Shown: positions 49,801-58,734, counted from the stretch's first letter. The stretch: DNA of 64,000 bases from Nonomuraea sp. NEAU-A123 (GCF_018603905.1 NZ_JAHFZZ010000012.1:248001-312000), one strand, 5' to 3'. Made by a program: numbers and translations. Notes: generated from the letters alone by a model not told the origin.

Positions 49801-50133
49801 AAGCCCAAGGCGGGCGAGCTCGACCGCCACCCGCAGCTCGGCGTCTACCAGCTCGCCGCGCTGCTCGGCGCGTTCGCCAGGCACGGCATGACGGAGCCGG
49901 GAGGCGCCGCGCTGGTCCAGGTCGGCAAGGCGGCGGGCAAGCACGACGCGCTGGAGCAGGCGCAGGGCGCGCTGGCCGACGACAAGAACCCCGGCTGGGC
50001 CAAGGACCTGGTCGACACCGTGGCGATCGGCATGTCGGGCCCGTTCTTCCAGGCCAAGGTGAACGACGGCTGCCGCACCTGCGCGGCCAGATCCAGTTGC
50101 CCCGTCAACGACAACGGGGGACAGGTGTGCTGA
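46819..50133 (+). CDS. adnA: AdnA-like helicase-nuclease subunit
   Basis: A protein of about 1104 aa with an N-terminal UvrD-type motor and a C-terminal RecB-like nuclease. Walker A is GPGTGKTT near 47-54, DEYQDTDPAQ near 254, PDQSIYGFRGAD near 290 and AHRSKGLEWD (motif V) near 676. The nuclease has GRVDRVERD near 971 and IIDLKTGS near 986, with Q-x3-Y in QLGVYQL. Cysteines in KCGLRWLLE (near 868) and CRTCAARSSC at the end fit an Fe-S nuclease. AdnAB resects double-strand breaks in actinobacteria. The GTG at 46819 or 46834 is the start. It overlaps adnB by 7 bp. Confidence 0.93.
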   Translation: MESSVVSAQTWRLVRRGRGGPVAAPVLDEHQRAVVQHRGGPLLVLAGPGTGKTTTIVESVVDRIERRGMDPERVLILTYSRKAAGELRERVTGRLRRTTRTPLALTFHSYAYALLRREAVLAGEAPPRLLTGPEQLLEIRRLLHGELEDGAREWPVALREPLKTRGFAEELRDFLSRAGERGLSGERLQELGRQYGKADWVAVGRFLERYEVRFDLDPEPALDYAELIRAAAGVLADPEVRRRERAAHDVVFVDEYQDTDPAQEFLLRQLAGDGRDLIAVGDPDQSIYGFRGADVRGILGFPQRFPTRDGRDAPVVALRVCRRSGADLLTASRRVADRLPAAPTPDAVTAEVPTSEKSASDAVRVGERRSRGHRELLSLPEMEAGEVRVLLADSTSQEAAVVADTLRRAHLIDGVPWHRMAVLVRSAARQVPLLRRALVSAGVPTMVAGDEVPIAQEPGVRPLLTMLRIAIDAAELDEGVAEELLTGPLGGTDMIGVRRLRRALKIAENEAMAALGDETTAADTEATDDAAPPPYPSLQARTSGELLVAAVKDPRELTRIEPHIAVPAERVAKLLAVARQAVRDQSGAEEVLWAVWHESGLAEKWTELSLSGGARGAQADRDLDAVVALFDHAARFVDRMPKAGPEVFLDDLAAQEIPGDTLAERAPDGDAVRVLTAHRSKGLEWDVVVVAGVQEGVWPDLRLRGSMLGVEDLVELVEGGQPNAASLASKLLAEERRLFYVAATRARRRLVVTAVGGEDTDERPSRFLSELMPGAVEAATVDDRARWLNMSALVADLRSAVTDPTKSAKIRSKAAHHLARLAAAGVQGAHPNDWYALTPMTDDRPLSWPDDIVRISPSAVESFTKCGLRWLLETAVGAAGTSSAQGLGTVIHALAVLAATDLPSEDLLGKRLDEIWNELDFGGVWFNRKQRQVAEQMITKFWRWHQENPRELVALEDAFTATVSDGVQIKGRVDRVERDSENRAVIIDLKTGSAKPKAGELDRHPQLGVYQLAALLGAFARHGMTEPGGAALVQVGKAAGKHDALEQAQGALADDKNPGWAKDLVDTVAIGMSGPFFQAKVNDGCRTCAARSSCPVNDNGGQVC

Positions 50134-53100
50134 ACCCGGTCGAGCTGGCCGAGAAGCTCGGCATCCTGCCACCCACCCCCGAACAGTCCCGCGTCATAGA
50201 GGCCCCGCTCGAACCCATGGTCGTCATGGCCGGAGCGGGCTCGGGCAAGAGCGAGACCATGGCCGGCCGGGTGGTCTGGCTGGTGGCCAACGGCCTGGTC
50301 AGGCCCGAGAACGTGCTCGGCCTGACGTTCACCCGCAAGGCCGCCGCCGAGCTGGCCACCCGGGTCCGCGAACGGCTCAACGGCCTGGCCGAGGCGGGCC
50401 TGGTCGAACCCGGACTGCTCGACAACGAGCCGACCGTCTCCACCTACCACGCCTACGCCGCGCGCCTGGTCACCGACCACGCCCTGCGCGAGGCCCTCGA
50501 ACCCACTATGCGCCTGGTCACGCCCGCCGTCTCGTGGCAGCTCGCGTCCAGGGTGGTGGCGATGTACGACGGGCCGATGGACAAGATCGAGCTCGGCCCG
50601 CCGTCGGTCACGGCCGCCGTCCTGGAGCTCGCGGGCGAGCTGTCCGAGCACCTGCGCACCGCCTCCGACGTGCGGCGGGTGGGCGAGTGGCTCGATGAGA
50701 GATACGCCGGCCTGAGCGGCCGGACGACGCTGGCCCAGCGCAAGCCGATCACCGTCCAGGCCGCCAGGAGGCAGCTCCTGCCCCTGGTCGAGGCGTACGA
50801 GCGGCTCAAGCGCGCCCGTGAGGTCATCGACTACGGCGACCAGATGTCGTTGGCCGCCAGGATCGCCGCCCGCCACAAGGAGGTCGGCGAGATCGAGCGG
50901 TCCCGCTTCTCGGTGGTGCTGCTCGACGAGTACCAGGACACCAGCCACGCCCAGCTCGTGCTGCTCAGATCCCTGTACGCGGGCGGCCACCCGGTCACCG
51001 CCGTGGGCGATCCCTGCCAGTCCATCTACGGCTGGCGCGGCGCGTCGGCGGGCAACCTGCGACGGTTCGCCCAGGACTTCCGGACCGGCTCCGGCGACCT
51101 GGCCCCGGTACGGCAGCTCAGCGTCAGCTTCCGCAACGGCGACCGCGTCCTCGACGTCGCCGCCCGCGTCCAGTTGCCCCTCCGCATGGAGGCTCGCGAG
51201 GTGCCGGTCCTCGTCCCCGGCGCCAACCGCGTCGACCGGGGGCGCGTCACCTGCGCCTTCCACGAGACAGCGGAGGACGAGGCGAAGTGGATCGCCGACG
51301 GCATCCACAAGATCCTCGGCCAGGAGGTCGCACCCGACGGCCTGCCCTGGGGCGAGAAGGAACGCAAGAAGACGCTCGCCGTACAACCCCAGGATGTGGC
51401 GATTCTCGCGCGTAAGCGGTCGCAGTTCCCCGCGCTGCGCAGAGCGCTCGAAGAACGCGACATCCCGGTCGAAGTGGTCGGGCTCGGCGGGCTGCTGACC
51501 GTGCCCGAGGTCAACGACATCGTCGCCACGCTCCGGGTCCTCTACGATCCGACCGCCGGTGACGCCCTGGCCAGGCTGCTGGCCGGGCCGCGCTGGCGGA
51601 TCGGGCCCGCCGACCTGCGGGTGCTCGGCGAGTACGCCAGGGAGCTGAACCGCGAGGCCCGCGAGTCGCGCCGCGAGCGGGACCCGCTCGAGCAGGTGGT
51701 CGCCGACCTGGCGGAGGAGCGCGGCAGCCTGGTCGACGCGCTCGACGAGCTGCCCGACCGGGAGGCGTGGCTGGAGTCGTTCTCGCCGCTGGCCAGGACC
51801 AGGCTTGTCGCGCTGGCGTACGAGCTGCGGCAGCTCAGAGCGCACACCGCCCAGCCGCTCCCCGACCTGATCACCGAGGTCGAACGGCGGCTGGGCCTCG
51901 ACATCGAGGTGGCGGCCCGGGGCGGCACGGTCAGCGCCTTCGCCGCCAGGGCCGACCTCGACGCGTTCCAGGACGCGGCCTCCCGGTTCGCCGGCGACGC
52001 GGAGGATCCGACGCTCGGCGCGTTCCTGGCCTACCTGCAGGCGGCCGAGAGCGAGGAGTTCGGGCTGGAGGCCGGGCGGGTCGGCGAGAGCAACAGTGTC
52101 AAACTGATGACCGTGCACGCCTCCAAGGGCCTGGAGTGGCCGATCGTGGTCGTCCCCGGACTGTCGCAACTGGTCAGCTCGAAGGGGACGATCGCGACCG
52201 GCAGCATGTTCCCCGCGACGCCGGTCATGAACAGCCGCTGGACCGACAACCCGCGCAAACTCCCCTACCCGCTCCGCGGCGACGTCGCCGACCTGCCGCG
52301 CCTGACCGGGCTCACCAAGGAGGAGCTGGCCGCGTTCGACGAGAGCTGCCGCGACCGCGACCTGATGGAGGAGCGGCGGCTGGCCTATGTGGCCGTCACC
52401 CGGGCCCACTACCACCTGATCGCCTCCGGCTACCGCTGGGGGACCGCCTCCAAGCCGCTGGAGCCGTCGGACTTCCTGCTGGAGATCCGCGACACCAGCG
52501 ACCGGGTCGCGTTCTGGGCGCCGGAGCTCGCGGCCGGGGTGACCAACCCGCTGCTTGCCGAGCCCGCCGAGGCCGTGTGGCCGGTCACGCCGGAGGGCCT
52601 GCGCTACGAGTCGGTGCTGGACGGCGCGCGGCTGGTCGAGGACGCGCTGGCAGGCACGCTCGCTCCGGCCGAAGACGAGACGCTGCGCGCCTTCGAGGAG
52701 GAACGCGTCCGCGCCTGGGAACGCGACACCGACCTGCTGCTCCGCGAACGCGAGCTGCACCGCAGACGCGCCTCCACCACCGTCGAGCTGCCCTCGAAGC
52801 TGACCGTGTCGTCGCTGGTCACGCTGGCGGCCGACGCGCGCGAGCTGGCCCGCAGGATCCGCCGTCCCGTCCCGGTCAAGCCCGCGCCGCTGGCCCGCCG
52901 CGGCACGTCGTTCCACAAGTGGCTGGAGACGCGCTGGGACCAGCAGCGCCTGCTCGACGACTTCGACCTCGACCTGGTGGACGAGCTGGAAGAGGCCGAT
53001 GTGCGGCTGGCGGAGCTGCAGGAACGCTTCGAGGAGAGCGAATGGGCCGGACGCCGGCCGTTCGACCTGGAAGTGCCGTTCGAGACCATGATCGCCGACC

Positions 53101-53384
53101 GGCTGGTGCGCGGCCGGATGGACGCCGTCTTCGAGCTGCCCGACGGGCGCTACGAGGTCGTCGACTGGAAGACCGGCGCGCCGCCGAGCGGCAAGGCCGC
53201 CCGCGCCGCCTCGGTGCAGCTCGCCGCCTACCGGCTGGCCTGGTCCCATCTGGCGGCGGTGCCGCTGGAGCGGGTGGGAGCGGCCTTCCACTATGTCCGG
53301 GCGAACCAGACCGTACGCCCGGTGGACCTGCTCGACGCCGACGGCCTGGTCGCCCTCATCGAGGCGGTCCCCGTCTCCTCCTAG
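50127..53384 (+). CDS. adnB: AdnB-like helicase-nuclease subunit
   Basis: A 1085-aa partner of AdnA with the same architecture. Walker A is GAGSGKSE near 36-43, DEYQDTSHAQ near 268, DPCQSIYGWRGA near 295 and VHASKGLEWP near 660. The C-terminal nuclease carries GRMDAVFELPDG and VVDWKTG near 1010-1017, close to the catalytic Asp1014 known for M. smegmatis AdnB, plus QLAAYRLAW. It is expected to be the main motor. GTG 50127 lies in the adnA end. The stop shares CTAG with the convergent siderophore decarboxylase gene. Confidence 0.94.
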   Translation: MLNPVELAEKLGILPPTPEQSRVIEAPLEPMVVMAGAGSGKSETMAGRVVWLVANGLVRPENVLGLTFTRKAAAELATRVRERLNGLAEAGLVEPGLLDNEPTVSTYHAYAARLVTDHALREALEPTMRLVTPAVSWQLASRVVAMYDGPMDKIELGPPSVTAAVLELAGELSEHLRTASDVRRVGEWLDERYAGLSGRTTLAQRKPITVQAARRQLLPLVEAYERLKRAREVIDYGDQMSLAARIAARHKEVGEIERSRFSVVLLDEYQDTSHAQLVLLRSLYAGGHPVTAVGDPCQSIYGWRGASAGNLRRFAQDFRTGSGDLAPVRQLSVSFRNGDRVLDVAARVQLPLRMEAREVPVLVPGANRVDRGRVTCAFHETAEDEAKWIADGIHKILGQEVAPDGLPWGEKERKKTLAVQPQDVAILARKRSQFPALRRALEERDIPVEVVGLGGLLTVPEVNDIVATLRVLYDPTAGDALARLLAGPRWRIGPADLRVLGEYARELNREARESRRERDPLEQVVADLAEERGSLVDALDELPDREAWLESFSPLARTRLVALAYELRQLRAHTAQPLPDLITEVERRLGLDIEVAARGGTVSAFAARADLDAFQDAASRFAGDAEDPTLGAFLAYLQAAESEEFGLEAGRVGESNSVKLMTVHASKGLEWPIVVVPGLSQLVSSKGTIATGSMFPATPVMNSRWTDNPRKLPYPLRGDVADLPRLTGLTKEELAAFDESCRDRDLMEERRLAYVAVTRAHYHLIASGYRWGTASKPLEPSDFLLEIRDTSDRVAFWAPELAAGVTNPLLAEPAEAVWPVTPEGLRYESVLDGARLVEDALAGTLAPAEDETLRAFEEERVRAWERDTDLLLRERELHRRRASTTVELPSKLTVSSLVTLAADARELARRIRRPVPVKPAPLARRGTSFHKWLETRWDQQRLLDDFDLDLVDELEEADVRLAELQERFEESEWAGRRPFDLEVPFETMIADRLVRGRMDAVFELPDGRYEVVDWKTGAPPSGKAARAASVQLAAYRLAWSHLAAVPLERVGAAFHYVRANQTVRPVDLLDADGLVALIEAVPVSS

Positions 53385-54454
53385 TCCCGCAGGTAGTGGA
53401 AGCCCGGCTTGGGGTGCATGAGGAAGTCGTGGTGGGAGATGTTCCAGGCATAGGCCCCGGCCATCTCGAACACCACCGTGTCCCCCACCCGCACCGAAGT
53501 CCTGATTTTTCGGGCGAAAACGTCTTTCGGGGTGCACAGTTGGCCGACCACGGTCACCGGCTCGTCCGTCAGGGCGGGGCCGTCGCCGGTGGGCAGCACG
53601 GTGAAGGGCTGGTCGTGGCTCTTGGTGACAGGAGTGCGCAGGTGATGCGTGCCGCCCAGCACGATCGCGTACGCCTCGCCGCGTACCCGCTTCACGTCCA
53701 CGACCTTCGTGACGTAGTAGCCGCAGTACGCGGTCAGCGCCCGGCCCGGCTCGACCCGTACCCGCTGCCCGGCCCGGCGCAGCGCCGCCAGACCGGCGCC
53801 GTAGGCCCGCCAGTCGAACCGGGACTCCGGCGCGGCGTAGGAGACGGCCATGCCGCCGCCCAGGTTGACCTCGTCGTGCTCGGTGTCCAGCAGCGTCCCG
53901 GCCAGCCGCAGCAGTTGCGGCGCGTCCAGGCCACTGGCCAGGTGGCTGTGCAGGCCGCGCAGTCGTACGCGGTCGGTGAAGAGCGGGAGGCACTCGCGTA
54001 CGCCCGCCTCGTCCATGCCGAACGGCCCGCTCATCGTCAGCGCCGCGCCCTCGACCGGCAGGTCCGGGTTGAGCCGGAGCAGGACGTCGGCCTCGCGGCC
54101 GGCGGCGAGCAGCCGGCGCAGCTCGTTGGGCGACTCGACGTGCAGGCGGTGGCAGGGCAGGCGCAGCTCGGCGTCGGTCTTGCCGGGGCCGCCGAGGGCC
54201 AGCGGCTTGCCGGGTAAGAGGGCCGACACGTGGGCGTGCTCGCCCCCGGACGACACCTCGAAGCCGTCCACGTGCCCGGCCAGCGTCTGGAGCAGCTCGG
54301 CGGCCGGATTGGCCTTGACGGCGTAGTACAGCTCGACGCCGGGCAGCGCCTGACGTACCCCTGAGGCGTGCTCGTGCAGCGCGGGCAGGTCGTAGACGTA
54401 GGCGGGCACGTCACCGAGCCGCAGGGCGGCTTCGCGGATTCTCGGCGTGATCAC
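53381..54454 (-). CDS. Fold-type III PLP decarboxylase of the siderophore operon (SbnH-like)
   Basis: A 357-aa alanine-racemase-fold decarboxylase. The PLP lysine is K47 in YYAVKANP, with GFEVSSGGE, HSHLASGLD, the Gly-rich LGGGMAVSY, EPGRAL at 235-240 and the C-terminal active-site Cys C307 (GQLCTPKD). The family includes diaminopimelate decarboxylase and SbnH, which decarboxylates a citryl-diaminopropionate intermediate in staphyloferrin B. As the last gene of this operon (GTG 54454 overlaps the NIS synthetase TGA) it probably trims a citryl-amino-acid intermediate or makes a diamine building block. Confidence 0.88.
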   Translation of the reverse strand: MITPRIREAALRLGDVPAYVYDLPALHEHASGVRQALPGVELYYAVKANPAAELLQTLAGHVDGFEVSSGGEHAHVSALLPGKPLALGGPGKTDAELRLPCHRLHVESPNELRRLLAAGREADVLLRLNPDLPVEGAALTMSGPFGMDEAGVRECLPLFTDRVRLRGLHSHLASGLDAPQLLRLAGTLLDTEHDEVNLGGGMAVSYAAPESRFDWRAYGAGLAALRRAGQRVRVEPGRALTAYCGYYVTKVVDVKRVRGEAYAIVLGGTHHLRTPVTKSHDQPFTVLPTGDGPALTDEPVTVVGQLCTPKDVFARKIRTSVRVGDTVVFEMAGAYAWNISHHDFLMHPKPGFHYLRD

Positions 54455-56016
54455 GCGAGCGGGTTCGCGATCGGGACGTATCCGGCGGTCCGGTCGGCGG
54501 CCCTGGCCCAGCGGACCGTCAGGTTCGCCTTGGCCGGGAGCGGCGCGCCGGCCAGCAGATCGGACAGCGGGAGCGGCCAGCCGAGCGCCCCGGCGTGACG
54601 GGAGAGCACGTCCCGGGCGATCCGCCACAGCTCGCGCAGCAGCTCGTCGTCGTCGCCCGCCAGCGTGGCGGCGATCTCGGTGAGGTGGTTGACCAGCAGG
54701 CAGTAGACGACGCGGGCCCAGCCGCGCTCCGCGTCGTAGCTCAGGGCCTGCGCCACCTTCGCGGGCACCCCGTCGAGCGCGTGGCGGCCGGAGACGAGCT
54801 TGGTGCCTTCCAGGTCGCGGAAGAGCGCTTCCACGGGCAGCCCCGAAGCGTCCAGGCCGACGAGGACGTTCTGCAGGTGCGGTTCGAGGATCACGCCGTG
54901 CGTGAAGTACAGCTCCAGCACCGGTGGCGCCACCACCGAGACATAGGCGGTCCACCAGGCGAGCGGATCACCCGCGGGCGCCTCGAGCGCGAGGGCGCCG
55001 GACAGGACCGGAGTGACGCCGGGGGAGCACACGGCCCACGGGCTGGCCCGGACGATCACGCCGAGCCCTTCGAGCAGGCGGGTGCCGAGCGCGGCGGAGC
55101 GGTAGCCCGGCTCGGGCAGCCAGCGGGTGCCCGGATGCGCGGCCGAGACCGCGTCGAACACCGGCGCCAGGCGCGAGGTCAGCTCCACCGCGCCGGCCAG
55201 CTCGTACCAGGCGTTCTTGCGCACGCAGTTGGTGATGCGGACATCGAGGCTGAACTTCAGGCACGACTCCGCCGCGGGCGCGTAGACGGTCCGCACCGAC
55301 GAGGTGGGCACGACCACCGGGCCGGGACCCAGATCGATCAGCTCGCCGCCGAAGACCGGGCGCAGCAGGTCGAGCTGCCACGGGTGGGCTGGCAGCAGCC
55401 GGTAGCCGGCCGGCGCCTCGCCCAGCAGGTCGAGGGCCGACGCGTCGCCTTCCTCCGCGACCACGTCCGCGCGGACGCCGAGCAGCCGGACGGGGAACTC
55501 GGCGTGCGCCTCGGGCGCGTACCGCAGCCAATCGGCGCCGCCGCGCGACTTGGGGCTCGGGTGGAACGGATGCCCGTAAACCAGCGCCTGCTCGGACGCC
55601 AGCCACGGGTCGGCGGGCGCCATGGCCTCGGGCCGGGCCGCCAGGATCGCGGCGACCGCGTCCCTGCTCGCGGCCACCTGCCCGGCGAACTCCCCATTGG
55701 TCTCGGGAGCCGCGTGCCCGGTCAGGTCGGCCTCCGCCAGTCGTACCAGCTCGTCGGTCGCGAGCGGGTGCCAGACGCCGCCGTCCAGACGCTCGGGCGG
55801 TCCGGCGAACCGCAGCGCGGCCCCGCCGTGCGTACGGACCCGCAGCAGCGTGCCCCCGACCCGCAGCAGCAGGTACGGCGGCGCGGGCCAGACCAGGCCA
55901 CGCGGCCCGGCCACCTCCCGCACGCAGCACCGCAGCAGGGCGCCCAGCGTCGCCTCCTCGGCCAGTGACGCCGGCGACGCCGGCGAGACCGGCGAGTCGA
56001 GGACCAGACCGTGCAT
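54451..56016 (-). CDS. IucA/IucC-family NIS siderophore synthetase 2
   Basis: A 521-aa NIS synthetase. The substrate/ATP motifs are canonical: GHPFHPSPKSRGG, LLPAHPWQLDLL, VPTSSVRTVYAP ... LKFSLDVRITNCVRK, HGVILEPHLQN and LFRDLEGTK. The enzyme adenylates a carboxylate (usually citrate or a citryl intermediate) and condenses it with an amine or alcohol. It follows synthetase 1 with no gap (ATG 56016 next to a stop at 56017) and has GAGGAG upstream. With all motifs intact it may be the type that condenses the second carboxylate. Confidence 0.94.
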   Translation of the reverse strand: MHGLVLDSPVSPASPASLAEEATLGALLRCCVREVAGPRGLVWPAPPYLLLRVGGTLLRVRTHGGAALRFAGPPERLDGGVWHPLATDELVRLAEADLTGHAAPETNGEFAGQVAASRDAVAAILAARPEAMAPADPWLASEQALVYGHPFHPSPKSRGGADWLRYAPEAHAEFPVRLLGVRADVVAEEGDASALDLLGEAPAGYRLLPAHPWQLDLLRPVFGGELIDLGPGPVVVPTSSVRTVYAPAAESCLKFSLDVRITNCVRKNAWYELAGAVELTSRLAPVFDAVSAAHPGTRWLPEPGYRSAALGTRLLEGLGVIVRASPWAVCSPGVTPVLSGALALEAPAGDPLAWWTAYVSVVAPPVLELYFTHGVILEPHLQNVLVGLDASGLPVEALFRDLEGTKLVSGRHALDGVPAKVAQALSYDAERGWARVVYCLLVNHLTEIAATLAGDDDELLRELWRIARDVLSRHAGALGWPLPLSDLLAGAPLPAKANLTVRWARAADRTAGYVPIANPLA

Positions 56017-57495
56017 TCAAGCTCTCCTCAGATAGTTGGGCCCGCTGGTGCCGTAGAACTTGTTGATGTCCCGCGCCCCGGAACGTTCCTTGGCCACGAG
56101 AGTCCCCGCGGTGATCATCGACTTGCCGGTGAGCCGGGCCGCGTCGAGCGTCCTGGCCCGCAGCAGCCTGGCCATGGGGTCGTCGCCGTACTCGTCGAGC
56201 GCCTCGGCCAGCGTGTCGCGCAGCAGCGCGGACGCCTGGGCGGGCGGCAGGGCCCCGAACACGATCGCGGCCGCCGCCAGGTGCAGCGTGATGGTCACGA
56301 ACACGTCGGCCAGGGCATGCGGATCGTCGGTGAGCATCCGCTCGTCGCGGAACGCGGGCACCTCGATGCCCGCCGCGGCCAGCCTCGCGGGAGACGCCAG
56401 CAGCCCGTCGTTGTCCTTGACCAGCAGCTTCATCCGCCCGTCCCGGAACACCAGCGACAGGTTCTGCTGATGGGCCTCCAGCGCGACGCCGTACCGGACG
56501 AAGAGCCGGACGTTCCAGCGCAGCAGCAGGCGCAGATAGCCGGGCAGCACGTCGCCCACCTCCTGGAGCACCCCGGGAGCGTTGAGCGCGGCGACGGGCA
56601 CCATCCGGCCCTCCGGCAGCCTCCGGACCATCCAGGCGAGATACTCGTGCCCGGCGTGCGCGTGGGTCTGCTCGTCGGCGACCAGCACATCGGGATCGGC
56701 CAGGCGGCGCAGCAGCAGCTCGGCCAGGGCGCCGTCGTGGAGGGTGCCGGGCTTGATCGACCGTCGGTTCCGCGCCCCCAGCGTGCTGGCGGGCAGCGGC
56801 AGCTTGAGGTGGGTGCGGGCGTCGAGCTCCACGGTCCGCATCGACAGCGTGGGCCGTACGGTCAGCCACGGCTCGTCGAACAGCCGTACCCCGTCGACCT
56901 TCCGCACCTCGCCGACGGCGAGCGGATGAACCGGGAACAGCGCCTCGTCGGCCGCCACCTCATGGACCGCGTGCGGCGGGCGCACCGCGGAGCCCGGCGC
57001 CAGCAGCCGGCGCGGCACCGCCGCCCAGCGCAGCTCGAACGACGGCGCGAACTCGGGCGCGTACGCGGGCAGCGCGGAAGCAGGCACCCCCAGCCGCGCC
57101 CGCGAGGTCGGATACACCGGATGGTCGACGAAAGCCGCCAGCGACTCGTAGGACGGCCCCCTGCCGAGTACCTCGGCTCTGTGCGCGTCGTGCAGCTCCA
57201 GCGCGGCCAGCGCCTGCGCGCACTCCTCGGCGAACGCCGCCACCCCCTGCGCGTCGGCCGGATCGGCCACCTCGGCCAGCGTGCCGAGCACCTCCGCCAG
57301 CCCCAGCCGCTCGCCGGGACCGACCACGAAGTCCTGGAACAGCAGCCCCGGCACCAGCCGCACCCGGCGCCCGCCGGCCAGCTCCAGCTCCACGCCGTCA
57401 CGGCTCCTGGCCACCCGCGCGGACAGCCCGCCGTAGTCCTCGCGCAGCAGCGCGTCCAGCACCCGCGAGGCCAGGTACGCCTCCCGCGAGCTCAT
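56017..57495 (-). CDS. IucA/IucC-family NIS siderophore synthetase 1
   Basis: A 492-aa NIS synthetase with more divergent motifs: FVDHPVYPTSRARLG (for HPxHPxxKxRxG), FPVHPLAVGEV (for PxHPWQ), RPTLSMRTVEL ... LKLPLPASTLGARNRR, YGVALEAHQQNLSLVF and LVKDNDG in place of RDxxG. The C-terminal FhuF-like region ends with KSMITAGTLVAKERSG. It should accept a different carboxylate or amine than synthetase 2. ATG 57495 overlaps the ATP-grasp stop by 4 bp. Function as an NIS synthetase is secure; the substrate is not. Confidence 0.92.
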   Translation of the reverse strand: MSSREAYLASRVLDALLREDYGGLSARVARSRDGVELELAGGRRVRLVPGLLFQDFVVGPGERLGLAEVLGTLAEVADPADAQGVAAFAEECAQALAALELHDAHRAEVLGRGPSYESLAAFVDHPVYPTSRARLGVPASALPAYAPEFAPSFELRWAAVPRRLLAPGSAVRPPHAVHEVAADEALFPVHPLAVGEVRKVDGVRLFDEPWLTVRPTLSMRTVELDARTHLKLPLPASTLGARNRRSIKPGTLHDGALAELLLRRLADPDVLVADEQTHAHAGHEYLAWMVRRLPEGRMVPVAALNAPGVLQEVGDVLPGYLRLLLRWNVRLFVRYGVALEAHQQNLSLVFRDGRMKLLVKDNDGLLASPARLAAAGIEVPAFRDERMLTDDPHALADVFVTITLHLAAAAIVFGALPPAQASALLRDTLAEALDEYGDDPMARLLRARTLDAARLTGKSMITAGTLVAKERSGARDINKFYGTSGPNYLRRA

Positions 57496-58628
57496 CCCAC
57501 GACCCACGGCCTGGCCGCCCGGAAGCCCTCGATGGCCGCGTCCACCCGCGCCCGGTCCGGGCCGACGGCCCTGATGACGCCGAGGTAGTCGCGGTTCGTG
57601 TGGGTCTGTTCGACGATGTCGCCGATCGCCCGCAGCGGCCGGTGCCACAGCCTGACGCCTTGGGAGACCAGCTCCTCCGCGCCGGGCGCCGACGTGATGG
57701 TCCCCGACCGGTCGGCGACCAGGCTGACCGCACTGCCGAACCTGGACGTATCCGGCACGGCAGGCACCGTCTCACCCAGATGCACCCGCAGGATCCACTC
57801 GAACACCGGCACCCCCAGCACATCGGCCAGCAGGAAGTCGCAGTGGTCGCCGATCACCCGATAGTTCACCTCGACGATGCGCGGCCCGGCCGGGGTGACG
57901 ACGTACTCGGTGTGGCACGCGCCGAACCCCACCCCGAGCGCCGCCAACGCGGCCAGAACATGCTCACGAGGCCCGTCCGGCGCCCAGTCCAGCCGTTCCT
58001 CGACGAAGTACGGCAACGGCCCGAGCGTCGTCCCGAACCCGCCGAGCACCCGCACCCCGTCGGCGTCCCCGAGCGTCTCCAGCGTGCGCAGCGGCCCCTC
58101 GAGGTACTCCTCCACGACCAGCGCCTCGCCGGGCCGCCGCTTCCTGACCGTCGCCACCGCGCCGGCCAGGTCCCGCTCGACCAGCAGCACGTCCTCGCTC
58201 GCGACCCCCTCGCGCGGCTTGACGACCAGCGGGTACGGCAGGCCGTCGGGCACGGGGTCGCCGGGAGCCAGCCGTACCGACGAGACCCGTTCGACCCCGG
58301 CCTCGGCGAGCCGGCGGCGCATCAGGAACTTGTTCTTGGCCGCCAGGCAGGCCCGCCAGTCCTTGCCGGGCAGCCCGAAGTAGGCCGCCGCCAGCGCGGT
58401 CTCCACCTGGAGGTGGTCGGAGTTGGAGAAGATCGCGTCCGGCCGGCCGAGCTGCTCGATCGCGTCGATCACCGCCCGCGGGTCGCGCACGTCGCACGCG
58501 AGGGCGCCCGGATGCCGCTCCGGCCGGTCAGTGAGAATCGTCACACTACAGCCCAGCGCCTCGGCGGCGGGCAGGAACCCGTCGGTCACCGAATCGGTCG
58601 GTTTGAGCGCGGTCAGGTAGAGCCGCAA
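57492..58628 (-). CDS. ATP-grasp ligase of the siderophore operon
   Basis: A 378-aa ATP-grasp enzyme, first gene of the operon. The lysine-bearing LVVKPREGVASEDVLLV, the hinge VVEEYLEGP and the metal-binding end IVEVNYRVIGDHCDFLLADVLG are visible, with a conserved KNKFLMRRRLAEAGV. Such enzymes form amide bonds by acyl phosphate and here could attach an amino acid to the NIS product. The start appears to be TTG 58628 (LYLTALKP) with GGGGGTG upstream, 20 bp from the iron box. The next gene overlaps by 4 bp. Confidence 0.88.
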   Translation of the reverse strand: MRLYLTALKPTDSVTDGFLPAAEALGCSVTILTDRPERHPGALACDVRDPRAVIDAIEQLGRPDAIFSNSDHLQVETALAAAYFGLPGKDWRACLAAKNKFLMRRRLAEAGVERVSSVRLAPGDPVPDGLPYPLVVKPREGVASEDVLLVERDLAGAVATVRKRRPGEALVVEEYLEGPLRTLETLGDADGVRVLGGFGTTLGPLPYFVEERLDWAPDGPREHVLAALAALGVGFGACHTEYVVTPAGPRIVEVNYRVIGDHCDFLLADVLGVPVFEWILRVHLGETVPAVPDTSRFGSAVSLVADRSGTITSAPGAEELVSQGVRLWHRPLRAIGDIVEQTHTNRDYLGVIRAVGPDRARVDAAIEGFRAARPWVVG

Positions 58629-58648
58629 CGCGAAGGCACCCCCGAGGA

Positions 58649-58667
58649 TCAGGTAAGGCTAACCTAA
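58649..58667 (-). promoter_or_regulatory. Iron box (IdeR/DmdR/DtxR operator) of the siderophore operon
   Basis: TCAGGTAAGGCTAACCTAA matches the actinobacterial iron box TTAGGTTAGGCTAACCTAA in 17 of 19 positions. It lies 20 bp upstream of the ATP-grasp start on the minus strand and 67 bp from nudC on the other side. Iron-loaded DtxR-family repressor binding here should shut off the operon under iron sufficiency. Confidence 0.92.
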
Positions 58668-58734
58668 CCAGCCGATCCTAGCCGTTGGGAGATCATCCCG
58701 GATACCAGACCCCGCATTCGGTGGCGGTCATAGG

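Noticed and set aside
49845..53993. 1382-aa minus-strand open frame over adnB
   Set aside because: It is antisense to adnB and fuses unrelated composition. The real minus gene begins at 54454 and ends at 53381.
54968..56869. 633-aa minus-strand frame in a shifted frame of the siderophore operon
   Set aside because: The proper frames of both IucA/IucC genes carry the motifs; this one is Arg/Gly-rich noise.
56017..57495. Synthetase 1 as an inactive NIS paralogue
   Set aside because: Motifs are divergent (VPVHPLA, KDNDG) but all positions for the fold and ATP site are kept, so it is annotated as an active-type synthetase.
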